DNA from: Lojkania enalia
Lineage: Eukaryota > Ascomycota > Dothideomycetes > Pleosporales
NCBI GenBank assembly: GCA_010094045.1
Contig: ML986699.1
Location: forward strand, 70,870 to 134,869
Reading direction: 5' to 3'
Length of the DNA stretch: 64,000 nt
Shown piece after piece: positions 23,723 to 35,270 of the stretch (positions are counted from its first letter, which is position 1; the number at the start of each line of letters is the position of its first letter). The position numbers and the translations under genes are program-made. Below the pieces are notes generated by a model. It saw only the letters and a list, made by a program, of their open reading frames with translations. It had not been told where the DNA came from and did not search any database.

Positions 23723-26018
23723 GGAGGACCCGGTGAAAAGGAGAATATTGAGGGCTTGCTGATGCGATGTAGAGGGAAATTTCCGGAACTTGAACACTAG
23801 GGAGTGCATTATGAAGCTGCAATTTTGAGCATTGTTATGAATCGATCAAGTCATGAAATCAGCGATGCATATCAAAGCAATTCTACTGACAGGAAGCTAT
23901 TCTAGAACAGTCTGTGGATGGTTGGCAATGCATTTCAGTTCTTTAGAGGGCTTCATCGTACAAACTGCCGACTCTCTTCCGTTGCTGAGTTGTTAAACCG
24001 AGAAAGGACTTATTACTATTTGTCACTTCCGAAGAGAAACAGGGGAATTTTACAGCCTCAGCGTTCAATAAAGGGTACCGCCCTTGGGTGGCCAATCCGA
24101 TTTCTTATAATATTGCCGAAAGTCCGTCTTAAAATCAGCCCTGTAAATGACCATATAGATTCTCATCAAAGCTGAGAAGAGCGTGATATGCTGACAGTGG
24201 CGCAGCTTTGGTAACCGTTCTGAATATATGGCAAAATAGACCTTCGCTTAACCAAAAGAATCTATTAGATCCCTTTTTAGAAAGACTTTCTGAATAGCAG
24301 AACGGGCATGAGCCTCCTTAGTTTAGCAAATCCAAACGGCAGGCGGCACATAGGACAATAAGCCTTGATAACTGTGTATTGGATCACTCGATAATAGTAT
24401 CGATGGTAATAGAATTTTGAACAGTTGGGAATTAATCAAGCTGAACTACCTCACGTAGAAGCTATTCCTGGCTCAGACAATATCGGAAGCGGTAATATTG
24501 GACAAGTCTGGCGCGTCGCCAAAGAAGCTGGCACAAGCATCTTCCAAGCGGTAGCACTTGTCGGTATATTGGGGATCTACATTAGTACTGATTCATGAAC
24601 CTGTAGCGCGTGATCTTCGCCGTCGACTCGGTCTGTAATCCCCTTTAATATATTGCCAAGGTCAACCCATTAGGATGTAACCTCTACGATATACTAATGA
24701 CGGCGTAACGATGAGCATCTACTGTCATGACCTGACACAGCCACCTTTAAATACAGGTTGACGTCTTTGAGATAGGTCAAAGCAGCACCTGCGTATGTAT
24801 TTTGCTCGGGTTACTTTGAATATCCGATTAACTTCGATTTTGGGCTAGAAGATGTTATTTCAAGACTTGCAGCCGGCGACGCGAAGACATTATTATCAGG
24901 TCCAATGATAGGCCGAGGGGATTTAATATGGTTCCAATGCGTGCGTCACAGATTAATGCGAAGTCCTCCTTAAAAATTTCTGTCTTCTATTTCTTGGCTA
25001 TTATCAAGTTGTAATAGTGGAACATTTGTCGTCAGAGCGTGATTATTTCTAATGTCAACAGTTTATATGAGACTCATAATTTCCACAGTTTATTATTCAA
25101 TCACTGAGCTGAAAGGTATCAAAAATCTTAGTCCAAATGTACTCCATCTACGAGACTGCAACCCTCATTAGAACGAGAATTATGTTTTTACTGACACATG
25201 GGCAGTTGACCGCTTATTGTCACTCGTCCCCATTTCTACCGCTTCTCTGAAATCCTACCGCTGCGCCAAGATTAATCCCGCTTCTAGCCTCTAGTTTCAA
25301 AAGCGCAATGTATGTATGTTGTCGGAGACTTCGAAGTAGTCTATGGCTGAGGCGGCTGTAGCCCCACAAAGCCTCTCCAAGTTATTACCGAAGCAGTGAG
25401 TTGTCTCCGAGCGGGTCGGTGCTGTAGGTCTGTAAACAGGCAAAGTCTAGTCTCAATCTAGCGGTTGACCGGGATGCCTATGGCTGAGGCGAGTGGTATT
25501 CCAACACCAAGCCGACATCTCAGCTTCCCAAGCTACACCGTCGTCTCGTTGGTCGTGCTGATGCATACATCCATTTCGCAGAATTGAAGAGACGTCTATA
25601 GTCAAGTAGATATTGTGGTGAGAGGCGAATCTTGTCTCAGGGAGGGAGATGAGGAGCTGAACTGATTGATTGAGGACAGCCAGCAGGCCATATTTATGTA
25701 TATAAGGAAGGGTATATCAGCTGATATCCAGCGTGATTTGATATCGTGTGACGGTATCCGATACAACCTGCAACCGGATAACTTGCTCCCGTACGGTATT
25801 AGGAAATCGTTCTCAGTAGACTCGCCAAACCCCTATCACAGATATACAAGGATGGGAAATGCTATAAAGGCAGCACAATGTCCGTTCTCACGATATTATC
25901 ACACAGCATTCGACTTATAACATCGGTTGCATCTTCTTCGCAAATAATTTTCTTTTCCAACGGTCATTCCCGAGTACATAACAATAAATTCTTACTCTTC
26001 AATTCGTTCCATTTCATC
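23723..26018. other. Intergenic, probably decayed DNA
   Basis: No intact gene. A short frame at about 24468-24597 reads AIPGSDNIGSGNIGQVWRVA and on to a stop. It looks like a coding scrap, but I do not recognise it. Two copies of CTATGGCTGAGGCG occur near 25340 and 25480. Much of 24.2-25.2 kb is AT-rich and stop-laden. Confidence 0.45.
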
Positions 26019-26480
26019 ATGAAGACCTACGTTTTCCTGACTGCATTCCTTTCCAGCATTACTGCTGCATCCAGTTCTATTTTTTTTTTTTTTTTTTTTT
26101 TTTGGGTTTCGACCGAATAAGCCATTCATTTCAACCTAACAACTCTCTAGCAATTCCTAGATCTTTGTATCCAATGCCATCCGTCACAGAAGAACCCGCC
26201 TTCCCCATGCCCACAGTCGTCAAACCAACCACTATAGAAGCGCACCAGAGCTCGCGCTACTCCACCTGCTTATTACGAACATATCAAGGAGGCTCTCGCT
26301 AGGGGTCAGGAGGGGGAGGATCTTAAGAAGAGAGGAAGGGACGAAGACTGTTGGGGGCGTGTCGATGACTACTGTGGTGCGTACTGCGACGATATCCTAC
26401 CAGGTCCTGATAGGAGGTTGAAGAAGTCGGCTTTGTCGATCTGCATAGTAGTGCAGTCGTCGATGTACCTTGGTGACTAG
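26019..26480 (+). pseudogene. Small secreted protein relic interrupted by a T-tract
   Basis: ATG at 26019 begins MKTYVFLTAFLSSITAASSS, a good secretion signal (basic start, hydrophobic core, small residues at the likely cleavage site). The frame then enters a run of 24 T and a stop. Farther on, a proline-rich stretch (EEPAFPMPTVVKP) and, one register over, a hydrophilic tail with paired cysteines (KKRGRDEDCWGRVDDYCGAYCDD) run to a TAG at 26480. The KKR before the cysteines looks like a Kex2-type dibasic site. Together these resemble a small secreted, possibly processed, cysteine-containing protein damaged by a homopolymer expansion and a one-base shift. An intron removing the T-tract could rescue part of it. 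No function is assigned. Confidence 0.4.
26080..26103. repeat. Run of 24 T
   Basis: Uninterrupted poly-T tract directly after the signal-peptide codons of the secreted-protein relic. It may be a polypyrimidine expansion or a mark of a retroposition event on the other strand. Length may vary through replication slippage or sequencing error. Confidence 0.85.
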
Positions 26481-26972
26481 AATAGTGTTGGTCAGGCTGC
26501 GCGTGAGAGGATTGAGGGAGAAAAGTAGACGACTGGTGGGAAATTGAGCGGGAAGAAGGGTTTCGTGGAGGAGTACGAGAGTGGGTCAGTGTAGGGGCAA
26601 GGGGTGGGCTGTATATATAAGAAAACAGCCTATAGCTAGCATAGAATGCTACTTTTCTTCCATTTCCTAGGCCTTTCCATGTAGGTACAAATACATTCAG
26701 AATCCTATATAATGTAACGGATGTGACCTCGAGGCTGCGGCTACCTAATTCGCCTATCAAGGAGAAAGGGCCACAGAAGGGTAAGACAAACAGCGTATGA
26801 CGAATTTTAAGAACTATTGCCTACATAGAGATAATGATAAACGCCTCGCTTCCAATATGCCGACCGTCCAACCTACTTAGAGTCTAATTTAATTTTTCAG
26901 GCCATTAGAGTACACCATATCTATATACAACCTCAATAGTTCTCGAGAACGTCCCAGGTTACACTACTCATG
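26481..26972. other. Intergenic, nothing recognised
   Basis: Minus-strand open frame 26323-26760 overlaps this stretch, but its serine/threonine-rich translation looks like the shadow of the secreted-protein relic. No other support. Confidence 0.45.
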
Positions 26973-28111
26973 TTACCCCCGCCCCTTCCCTCCACTTCCC
27001 AGGAACGGAGTGTGTCCTTCGCTAGCACGACTCTCCGTCGTTCTCTGGAGCTCTAAGTCTGCCGCAGCACGACGTGCCCCGTCCACCCTTGCCTGATACA
27101 AATCCGTGAGCTGACTAGGATGAATCAAATTAAACATTACCATAACCACAAACATCAACACCGCATCAAAGACGTACAAATACATCTCGTTACTCAACAA
27201 ATACCCATCTTCCCCTTGGATATACTCAATAACCCTAAATACGCTTCGAACGAAAACGAGAACACTGCTGAAGTAGAGCACATAGATATGGCGTCTCCAC
27301 GGAAGCTCGTTGATGTTGACGGCAATGGGGCCGTTGTACGTTGCGTATGTTGAGGAAGATGGTCGAGAGGCCTTTCTCCACCTGAATCGATTCAGCCAGT
27401 GGAACCAGCGGAAGCTGACGTGCTTTTCGACGGGCTTGTCGTTGAGTAGGCGGTAGTGAAATCTGCCGGCGACGCCGATGAAGAGGCCGAAGAAGGCGAG
27501 CTGGGCGAAGAGTCCGGCGATGATCATGATCTTGCCGAGATTTATGGCAAATTCGGATTTACCACCTGTGAGACCACCACCTTTCAAGCAAATTAGCGTG
27601 ATGCCCATGGCGTTCGTTGCGAGAGAGTTGGTAGTGAGGAATGGCACTTACCATTGGATTGAAGCGAGAGACTCATCATGTCACCCATTACAAAGGCCCA
27701 CGTAAGATGCCTTTGTCTTATCCAGGAGTATCGTTCACCGTCGACTAACAATATTATTCGACCGAGCACGATGTATATGGAGGCGGCGAAAAGAGTCGGC
27801 GCTGTAAGAATGAAGATCGCTTGAATGAGGAATGGAGCAAGTGCTGAAAGATCATTTGAGCGACTGAAGATACGCCCTATGAAGCCCACAACTTCAACTG
27901 ATCACCATTAGACATTGTACTGCTTAGACCTTCGAATCATCAATAAGAACCACTCACAAACGCCACCGAGTACTAGTGGAATAAAATACCAGGTTCGTTT
28001 GATATATACTTGATAGGTGTGGGCAAGCGTTGTGATCCCGAAAAGCCCTGCAAAGACCGCCGCTGCCCATGCCGAAGGTATATAGTTATATGGGTGCCAT
28101 TCATCCGCCAT
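26973..28111 (-). CDS. RTA1-like seven-helix membrane protein
   Basis: A fungal RTA1/RTM1-family protein, a lipid-translocating-exporter-like group with seven predicted membrane spans linked to resistance to membrane-active compounds and to sphingoid base stress. Three exons (28111-27958, 27897-27652, 27580-26973; introns of 60 and 71 nt) give 335 residues. Family signs are Y-N-Y-I-P-S before span 1, THxYQ-type residues after span 2 (LAHTYQVYIKRTWYF), the GGVFEVVGFIGR block created by the first splice, and 'APTLFAASIYIVLGRI' leading to 'WIRQRHLTWAFVMGD'. I chose the ATG at 28111 because YNYIPS follows closely; an in-frame ATG at 28144 is possible. The tail after residue 290 is hydrophilic and cytosolic. 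No link to the siderophore cluster is visible. Confidence 0.85.
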
Positions 28112-29104
28112 TTCGATAGAATAGGAAACCAATGCAATATGCAAACAAGATTAGAGAGCGTCGAGGAAGAAAACCATGAAGGCTGTACATCATGAAGTGA
28201 GAGATGCTCAAATCTTATGTATCCAGAGGAGTTGACGATCTATGAGGTCCAGCGTATCGACCGTATAACATCACTCGATCTTTGGGCTGACACCCTATGG
28301 ACATGCACCCACGAGACCAACAAAGTAGCAAATCGGATAGCGAGCTGATCCCAAAAGGCCAGCGCCGATTGGACACCGTATACCGTATAAGGTGGGCCCG
28401 CCAAGACTATCCTTGGCGCTCGGTTGTCATCAGGTACAAAATAGCAACCACTCCCTAATTTTTGCATGAAAACCGAGGACGCGTCATAGTAAGGCTATCC
28501 GCTTCCCTACCGCCTTCTATGGGAATGCAAGGCTGCTTCAATCCTTACTATAGCCCGGGTGTAAGTATTACCATTATAAATACGCCTCAGCTGTAAAGAG
28601 GTTGGGATAGGGATTGGCTAAGTCCTAACATTAAACGATGGTAAGACTCATTTCCCGCTGATGGAAGACTTGCCAAGAAATGCCATGGGTGGTGTTAATG
28701 TGCTGCAGTGCAGATTATTTCGCAAGCATTTCTTGAATTGGAGAAAGTCTTGGCAGAACAGTAACAGCATCTCTTGGTTCACACCTGATGAGTTCCGACT
28801 CACCAAGACGCGCCATTGAATTGAAATCCTTTCATTAGGCACCGTATCGGTATTCCGTGTAACATTTGTGGGTCGAAGCGCGCAAGTGAGAAGACTGAAA
28901 TTGAATTTAGGATTCAAAGTACCAGTCTTTGATACTCTCGCTTGGAGAATTGGCAATGCTAGTATGAGGATAGCCTTGCATCGGTTTGCTTATGCCCGCT
29001 TTTTTGTACATGCAGGATCCATCTAAAGTGTGGAGTTTCATGGTTATCGAAATCCCTGGGAGGAAGCCACGGACGCTTCGGATATGTGGACACGATCGAG
29101 CCGT
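28112..29104. other. Intergenic, nothing recognised
   Basis: About 1 kb between the RTA1-like start and the stop of the zinc-cluster regulator, both on the minus strand. Short open frames have no recognisable products. It should hold the RTA1-like promoter. Confidence 0.5.
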
Positions 29105-30609
29105 TCAGACTAATGCTTTTATCTGCTCGAGGGGCCAGTCGAGCCATTTCTGCAGCTCTGGCACGGGCTCCAGCAGTTGCCAAGAGGCGTCGATGATCCG
29201 CTTTGGCCATCCTTCCAGCCACCAAGCATAGCGAGCTTGCGCCAAAAGAACTGCATAATGAGCTACCACAACGAGAGCGATGGGATGATGAGCCTCTAAC
29301 AATTCCATGAATCTGTCATCCAACGTCGCCGCCCTACTTCTATGCTTAGTGGCATCGAAGTAAGAGAGTCCGCGGAGACTTACCAGTTCAAGAAAATATT
29401 ATGGACATGCTTTTCATTAGATGTTGTTTGGCTCTCAAGAAAAGTGCGTGTCTTGAGAAAATTCCGGTGTAATTCTTCAATGGTATGAACACACATGTCT
29501 CTGTCTGGTTCCTCGAGCTGAGTAGCGAGTTGTTTCAGTTCCAAAATCTCCTTGAATCTTGCATCTTTTGAGAATGGGATTTCTTTCCAATTTGTTATTC
29601 CCCCAAGTAGATAAACAACGATGGGCAGCCCTTTAAGTTCTTCCCAATATTCGCCGATGACGATCCTTACTCCGCGAAGCAAACGAAAACAGTGTTGTAT
29701 GCCATCAATGGGGTTTTCAGGCTCTTGAATGCGAGCTGACGCAAGATTATACGTGACAAGGATACTTGAGAGGATAAACATGGGTAATGCGGTCTCAAGC
29801 GAGGGCTGTTCCAAGTGATGCCTGTATACTGCCATTGAACTAGACATGTGAGCATCAGCTTGGAACAACAATTTTGCTCGATCGGCCTGAGGGAATTCTA
29901 ATGTCTTATGCAGAGCTGCGCAGGCAAGCAGTCCATGAAGAAGAAAGGGATGGTCGAAGGCAAGCTCGCAGACGTCTATACTCCAAATCCGCACATCCGG
30001 GCCATGGTCGAGGTCAGAAGAATATGAAATTCTCGCTATCCAATGATGCACCAACCGCAATTCGTCGATGGGAAGTGTTGGTCGAAATTCAGGAGATAGA
30101 TCAGGGCTCCTGAAGGTGCGACGCTCCTGGAGCATGGAGACATGGTTTTCCGGGGGAGTTGAGCTGGGCGATCCATAAGAGTGTGGAGATGGCCAATGGC
30201 ACGTAATGTCTAGACGGAGGCAATTGGAACATCGAGGGTGTTCTTCATCGCACTGCAAAGGAAGTTAGTCAACGCCCTGTGTCCGGAGGCTAAATCTACG
30301 CAGGTCTGTCCTATATTATGGCACTCCAACAGAGATTGCAGCAAACTATACGGGCCGGCCTGTAGGTGGCGCTGATTAGAGTGAAGAGCTATTTAAGCTC
30401 TCCTGTGTGGTACAGTCGGGGATGAGAGAGCGTAGGAACAATCGGACAAAGCATCTCCAGTTCATGTATCAATACTAGGACCCGCAAACATATTCTGCTA
30501 ATAAAAGAATGCTTCTGTGCTCACTTGCCTTCGTGTGCCGCTGCTTGCAAGGGTAACAGCCCCTTCGTGACTTGGTGTGGGTCTTGCGTTTCGCTGGTTT
30601 TTGCGGCAT
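29105..30609 (-). CDS. Zn(II)2Cys6 transcription factor (UPC2/ECM22-like layout)
   Basis: A nuclear regulator that binds DNA through a binuclear zinc cluster. Three exons (30609-30529, 30252-29384, 29336-29105) give 393 residues. The cluster is split by the first intron: RRGCYPCKQRHTK is in exon 1 and CDEEHPRCSNCLRLDITC begins exon 2. Together they make exact C-x2-C-x6-C-x6-C-x2-C-x6-C spacing. The first intron must start with GC (30528-30527, AAG|GCAAGT); using the nearby GT adds four bases and causes an immediate stop. The second intron (47 nt, GTAAGT donor, GAAG acceptor) leads to a C-terminal block (ALVVVAHYAVLLAQ, then WWLEGWPKRII) typical of small fungal C6 proteins resembling sterol regulators. 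Targets are unknown; the RTA1-like gene next door is one candidate. Confidence 0.85.
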
Positions 30610-31502
30610 TTGCTGTGACTAGTCCTCGTCTCGAAGGAAGGAGACAGATGCAATGATGTAGGACGACGGAGGTTCCAAAGAATGATGAGCGCCAAACGGA
30701 GGCCCTCGGTAACCTTACCGTATCAGTTAGGCTTGGTTCTCCCAAACAAGTTACCGTGGCTGTGCAACCTTCGTATCGTCGACATCCTCCATCATGAACG
30801 CTGGGGAAGTTTTGGACATCCTGGTGTGCGCTCAAACAATGCCCAGTTGCCTGAGGTTGTATGTGTATGGCTGCTAACTTGAGAGAGCCACCGAACCGGG
30901 CTTGCGAGTGTCACCCGGCAAGAATGAACCCAGCACCCCGAGCAGCTATAGTAGGAGCCGACTGCGCACATCGCTACTGATGACGGGCAGGACGACGTTT
31001 TAGAAGGCCGACGTCTCTCATGCGCATGTAAACTCGGCCACCAGCCAAAGTCCGAGCATCGTAGGGGACTGGAAACCTAGTGTTGCAGCACGTGTATGGA
31101 GAAAGGCTTAGCGCCTTCCCAAAGCGGCTTCCTCCTGCCCAGAGCGCGTTTCTGGGCCGACACTAAGCAACGAATCATAGCGGACATGCTACCTTCCACA
31201 GCCACCCCAATTTATGCCACACAGCAATCAGATCGCGAATTGGACCACGTTCCGCGAAACATCGTGACATCGTCATGCTGTGATCCTCATTAGCGCTCGC
31301 TTCTTCCGTCCATGTCAAGAACGACGACCGTGACCATGGGGGTCCGTGGATATATATCTCATGGGGCCGGCCCTCATGGAATGAGCATACACTACTTCGG
31401 TCCAGACAGTGTACCTTTATCCACGCCCCTAGCGGATTTCATCAGCGTCATTCTTTCGTTACGACACCGTCTCTTATTAATCACTCCTCTCTCTTCAACA
31501 CA
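30610..31502. other. Divergent promoter region, nothing else recognised
   Basis: Separates the zinc-cluster regulator (minus) from the SurE-like gene (plus). Small open frames on both strands have no recognisable products. No specific site is claimed. Confidence 0.45.
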
Positions 31503-32439
31503 ATGCGTTCCTGGCTCCTACTTAGTATTCTCCCCCTCACCCAGGCCATCCGTATTATTCAGTCCAACGATGACGGCTGGGCTGAAATCAACATTCGAAC
31601 ATTCTTTGACGCCCTTACAAACGCTGGGCATGATGTAGTGCTCTCTGGGCCAGCTGAAAACCAATCAGGCACTAGTATGGCATCAACTTCTAGACTATTT
31701 CCGCGTATTAACAACGACAGGCTCAAGCGACGCTCCACCAAAGACGGTTGATGCCGATGGCTGTATATTCAACAGCTGTCCCGGCGGGAGCCCTCCTACT
31801 GGTTCGAACGCGACGAACCCGCGCCTCAACTACGTGAATTCTTTTCCGGTCACCAGCATTATGAATGGCATTGATGTCACTGCCCCCAAATTCTTCGGCG
31901 GCGCCAAACCCGAACTTGCCTTGACGGGTCCCAATGTGGGCTCTAATATAGGTATTCAAGTCCCATTCAGCGGAACTGTTGGGGCAGCAGTAGCCGCTGT
32001 GATGGAGGCCGGAATTCCTGCTATCGCCTTCTCAGGTCGTTCTGGAGATCCTACCGCTTGGAATCAACCAACACCTTTGTACAGCAAAATTTACGCAGAA
32101 CTGGCTCTCAAAATCACATCCCAGATCGTCGCTTCCGGGACTCCTTATTTGCCACAAGGCGTCTTCCTAAACGTTAATTTCCCGGAGGTAACATCGTCGG
32201 AGTGTAACGACATCGACGACTTCAGATTCATCTTTACTAGAGTCAACCCAGGCATCTTCAGCGAGAAGGATACTGAATGGTGCGGCACCAACCGCCTACC
32301 TACTGAATACGACATCTTTTTCAGGGATGGCTGTTTCGTAAGTATTAGCGCCGGCGATGCGTCCGACAAGACAACAGTAGATGCTGCTCGTCAAAAACCA
32401 GTGGCAGATAAGCTCAAGTCGATTCTGTCTTGTTTGTAG
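31503..32439 (+). CDS. Secreted SurE-like phosphatase/nucleotidase
   Basis: Member of the SurE acid-phosphatase family; fungal secreted forms release phosphate from nucleotides or other monoesters outside the cell. Exons 31503-31674 and 31721-32439, joined by a 46-nt intron, give 296 residues. The N-terminus (MRSWLLLSILPLTQA) is a signal peptide. The metal-binding SNDDGW (about residues 21-26) follows at once. GPAENQSGTSSSD is restored by the splice, and TGPNVGSNIG plus PFSGTVGAAVAAVMEAG are the other two family cores. Two cysteines in CIFNSCP suggest a disulfide of the extracellular form. The frame is intact to the stop. Nothing links it to the siderophore genes. Confidence 0.88.
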
Positions 32440-32636
32440 GGAATATGCTCGGTAATCAGTAGTACTGCGAATAATCATGAAATTTAATCAAAAGCATACC
32501 TAAGAATAATTCAAACATTGTTTCGTTGTATTGATCATCCAAATTATTACAAGGGGGAAGAGGGATTTACTCAAGGCACAACTCCAATGAAATATAGGTC
32601 CAAGTTAGGTATATTAATATTCTAACCTCGATATCC

Positions 32637-33830
32637 TTAAGCAAGCGCTGATAAAATTAGGGAGGAGTTCGATATAAAACCGTCAACTGCACAATGGTTA
32701 GCAAAGATATCGTTGTTGGGTTTTGAAAGTGGATGTGGTGCAATTGCTTACGATTTGCGTTGTATTTCACCATCTGGGTTGCACTATGTTATTGTCAGTA
32801 CATACGAGAGACATTACTCCGGGCAACCTACTATTCCGGGCTTGTTGTTGCTGCAATGTTGTCGACATAGACGACATCGTATCCCTAATATAAAATTAAC
32901 CATCGGATATCTCTCCTCAAAACTACGACTCACCTTATAAAATGCGTCTAGTAAGGTTCCCCACTACAAAGCAAATTAATTCAACCCCAAATCGCGTATG
33001 AGAGTTCCACTTACCACACACTGATCCGCATTCACTCCACCAAAGAACAGCGTCGTGATTTGGTTCTCTTCCAACCAAATCCCCAATGGGGTCTGAGCCC
33101 CCCAAAGACCGCTCAACCGATCTAGAGACCATCAGCTCCGGATTACATTCTCCACCATTGCGCCTAGACTCTTACTCTTATGGAAGTAAAAATCCGTTCC
33201 ACTAGCCACACCCCCAACCTGCGCATCGTACAAGGGCCCGCACGGCCGTGCATTCCATGATCCACGCATCAACAATCCTCCAGCATCCGTCCCATTCGCC
33301 ATCCCCATATCACTGCCGAACGTCGCTTTCAAACGTTAGTCACGCGTCCATTAATCTCCATCCGAAAACACAGCCAAAAACGCCGGTGGCATATCCAACA
33401 AATCCCGTGCATCCAGACCCCAATTCACCCACAGCACCGGCATCCCCTTACTCCTGAACCCTTCAATCATGCCCAGCATTGGATGAACAGCTTTTCTCCC
33501 GCTCTCGGCCCTAGGACTAAGTTCTGGGTGCAGAAAATAGTTCTGCATATCGATGATGACTAACGCGGAGCGCGAGGGCTCGATGACTGCGGATTTGCGG
33601 GAGCCGGTCATGGGGATGGTGACCGGGTTGGTTACGGGCATGGAGATGGAGCGCGTAAGATCGAAGGTCTTGTTGTCGAGCGGTATCCAGTGGTTGTAAA
33701 CATTTCCGAGGATTTCAGTTGGGATGGAGGGAAGGGTTAGGTTGCCCGTGGCTGTGATGAGCGAGGCGGAAGATAATGTGCAGAGTGGAAGGAGGGATGG
33801 GATGGAAGGAGACGGCTGTGAGAACTTCAT
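32637..33830 (-). CDS. Secreted isochorismatase-like cysteine hydrolase, one exon junction unresolved
   Basis: A cysteine-hydrolase-fold protein. The triad is visible: Asp in VIIDMQNYF, Lys in FHKNRLSGLWG and Cys in GGVNADQCV. The start at 33830 (MKFSQPSPS...) gives a hydrophobic secretion-type leader. Most exons can be placed: 33121-33015, 32963-32934, 32884-32832, 32783-32752 and 32686-32637. They give FHK|NRLSGLWG, DQCV|WGTLLDAFYK|GYDVVYVDNI, SPE|YATQMVKYNA and NLDGFISNSS in order. The junction near 33326-33371 is unclear. In-frame stops lie between the frames ending AFLAVFSDGD and starting TFGSDMG. A 46-nt GT-AG intron with a good GACTAAC branch breaks the frame; a 57-nt one (33369-33313) keeps it but has a poor donor and loses TFGS. 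So the gene is functional with odd splicing, or carries a one-base shift. Substrate unknown. Confidence 0.75.
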
Positions 33831-35270
33831 CTTGTGCGCTCGCTGAGATTGGGGGAATTGGCTAAGAATGAGTATCGATACAATGCGACAATATTTAATG
33901 ATATTTATCGTTGTTCGACTACGGCTATCAAATGGTTTATGACTTCGGTACATTAGCAATGCATTTCTTTTTCAATGCAATCGTGCTTTATTTCTATCTT
34001 CATGTATAATGCGTCCGCTGGAAATATGTAGCCGAAAAGTTGGCTACAGTATATACGATCAGTGCGTGTATTGCCTAAAGAGGGAGGTCGTTATTCCCCA
34101 CAGCCTGATAACGAAGTAGTTCCGCAAAGCAACGTGCGGGGAGAGATACTTGCAGCTTCTGTGCCTATCAGGGGTGTCTACGGAGATTAACGCAGACGTA
34201 TCGGCATTTTGGCTTGCCGAAAGTTGCCCTATCTCGTTCCGCTCAAATTCCGAGATTCCGAAGACATAAGGTCGCTTTGATTCCTGTCATTGATTGTAAG
34301 TATTACTAGGATTTCTAGATAAAAGGCATTCGCTCACGTATGAATAGAATAATATCTACGCTAAGAACCGAAAATTGCCCCTGGGATACGCCCTCTAGTC
34401 TTCCTAGTTCAAACTCACTCTTCAATGTCTCCGCAAAGTTGTCAAACAGAACGGTAGAGCAACCACAGGAATCCTGAACAGCCTAAGGAATCTATGTGAA
34501 CCTTGTCAAATTACTGAAATATTATTCCAAAGCAAAATCACTGCTACTTGCATCAATATCTTCCTTCCACGATAATTCACAGAATCCGGTGGAGGAAGAA
34601 CAAAGACGGGAAAGGAATGATGTCTAGTTACATCCATCGAAAGTTTGAGTCAACTCTTAATAGTGCAAGATGGTCTTGCTGGACAGGTCGACAAGGTCAC
34701 AACGGCCTTCTCAACTAGCTACGGAGAAAAAGTACAGGAAAGGTGTTGGATGCTATGAAAATACTGGAGGATTTTCGCGTGATTCAAATGTAAGATAGTA
34801 ACGAAATGCATGACTACATAGCAAAACTACCGTTCAAATATACTACCAATCTAATTCAAACATTCGAGTTGTAACTGAACATCAGCCCAATGCAAGAACT
34901 CGCAGTGGAAATTAAAATTTGTTCTTGGAATAGGAGATGCCCAGAGTGTGTCCATAACCCTGCCTGCTTTTTGGATAAGGATATATTGTTTGGAGTGCTT
35001 AACAAAGATTTAGAGGTTGGACGCAAGTGTGCGAGCAACCTGGCACATGCGATTCGCCTCGAGAATCCCAATGCACGTAATTGCACTAACCCGATTTAGC
35101 GTGAACCTCGGCTCAGCACCCGCATCAGCACGCGGTGTCAACCAGATGAATAAAAGCTAGAAACAACCAATAGCTCCTTAGTCAAAAGCCAGCCTGTTCT
35201 CTCCTATGCATTCTTATAAAAGGTTTTGATTAAGCTATATAGAGTATTGAGCAGGTACGGTGCGAGCAAA
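33831..35270. other. 1.4-kb intergenic region, nothing recognised
   Basis: Between divergent genes. No domain, RNA gene or clear repeat was seen. Open frames are short and unconserved in appearance. Confidence 0.5.
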
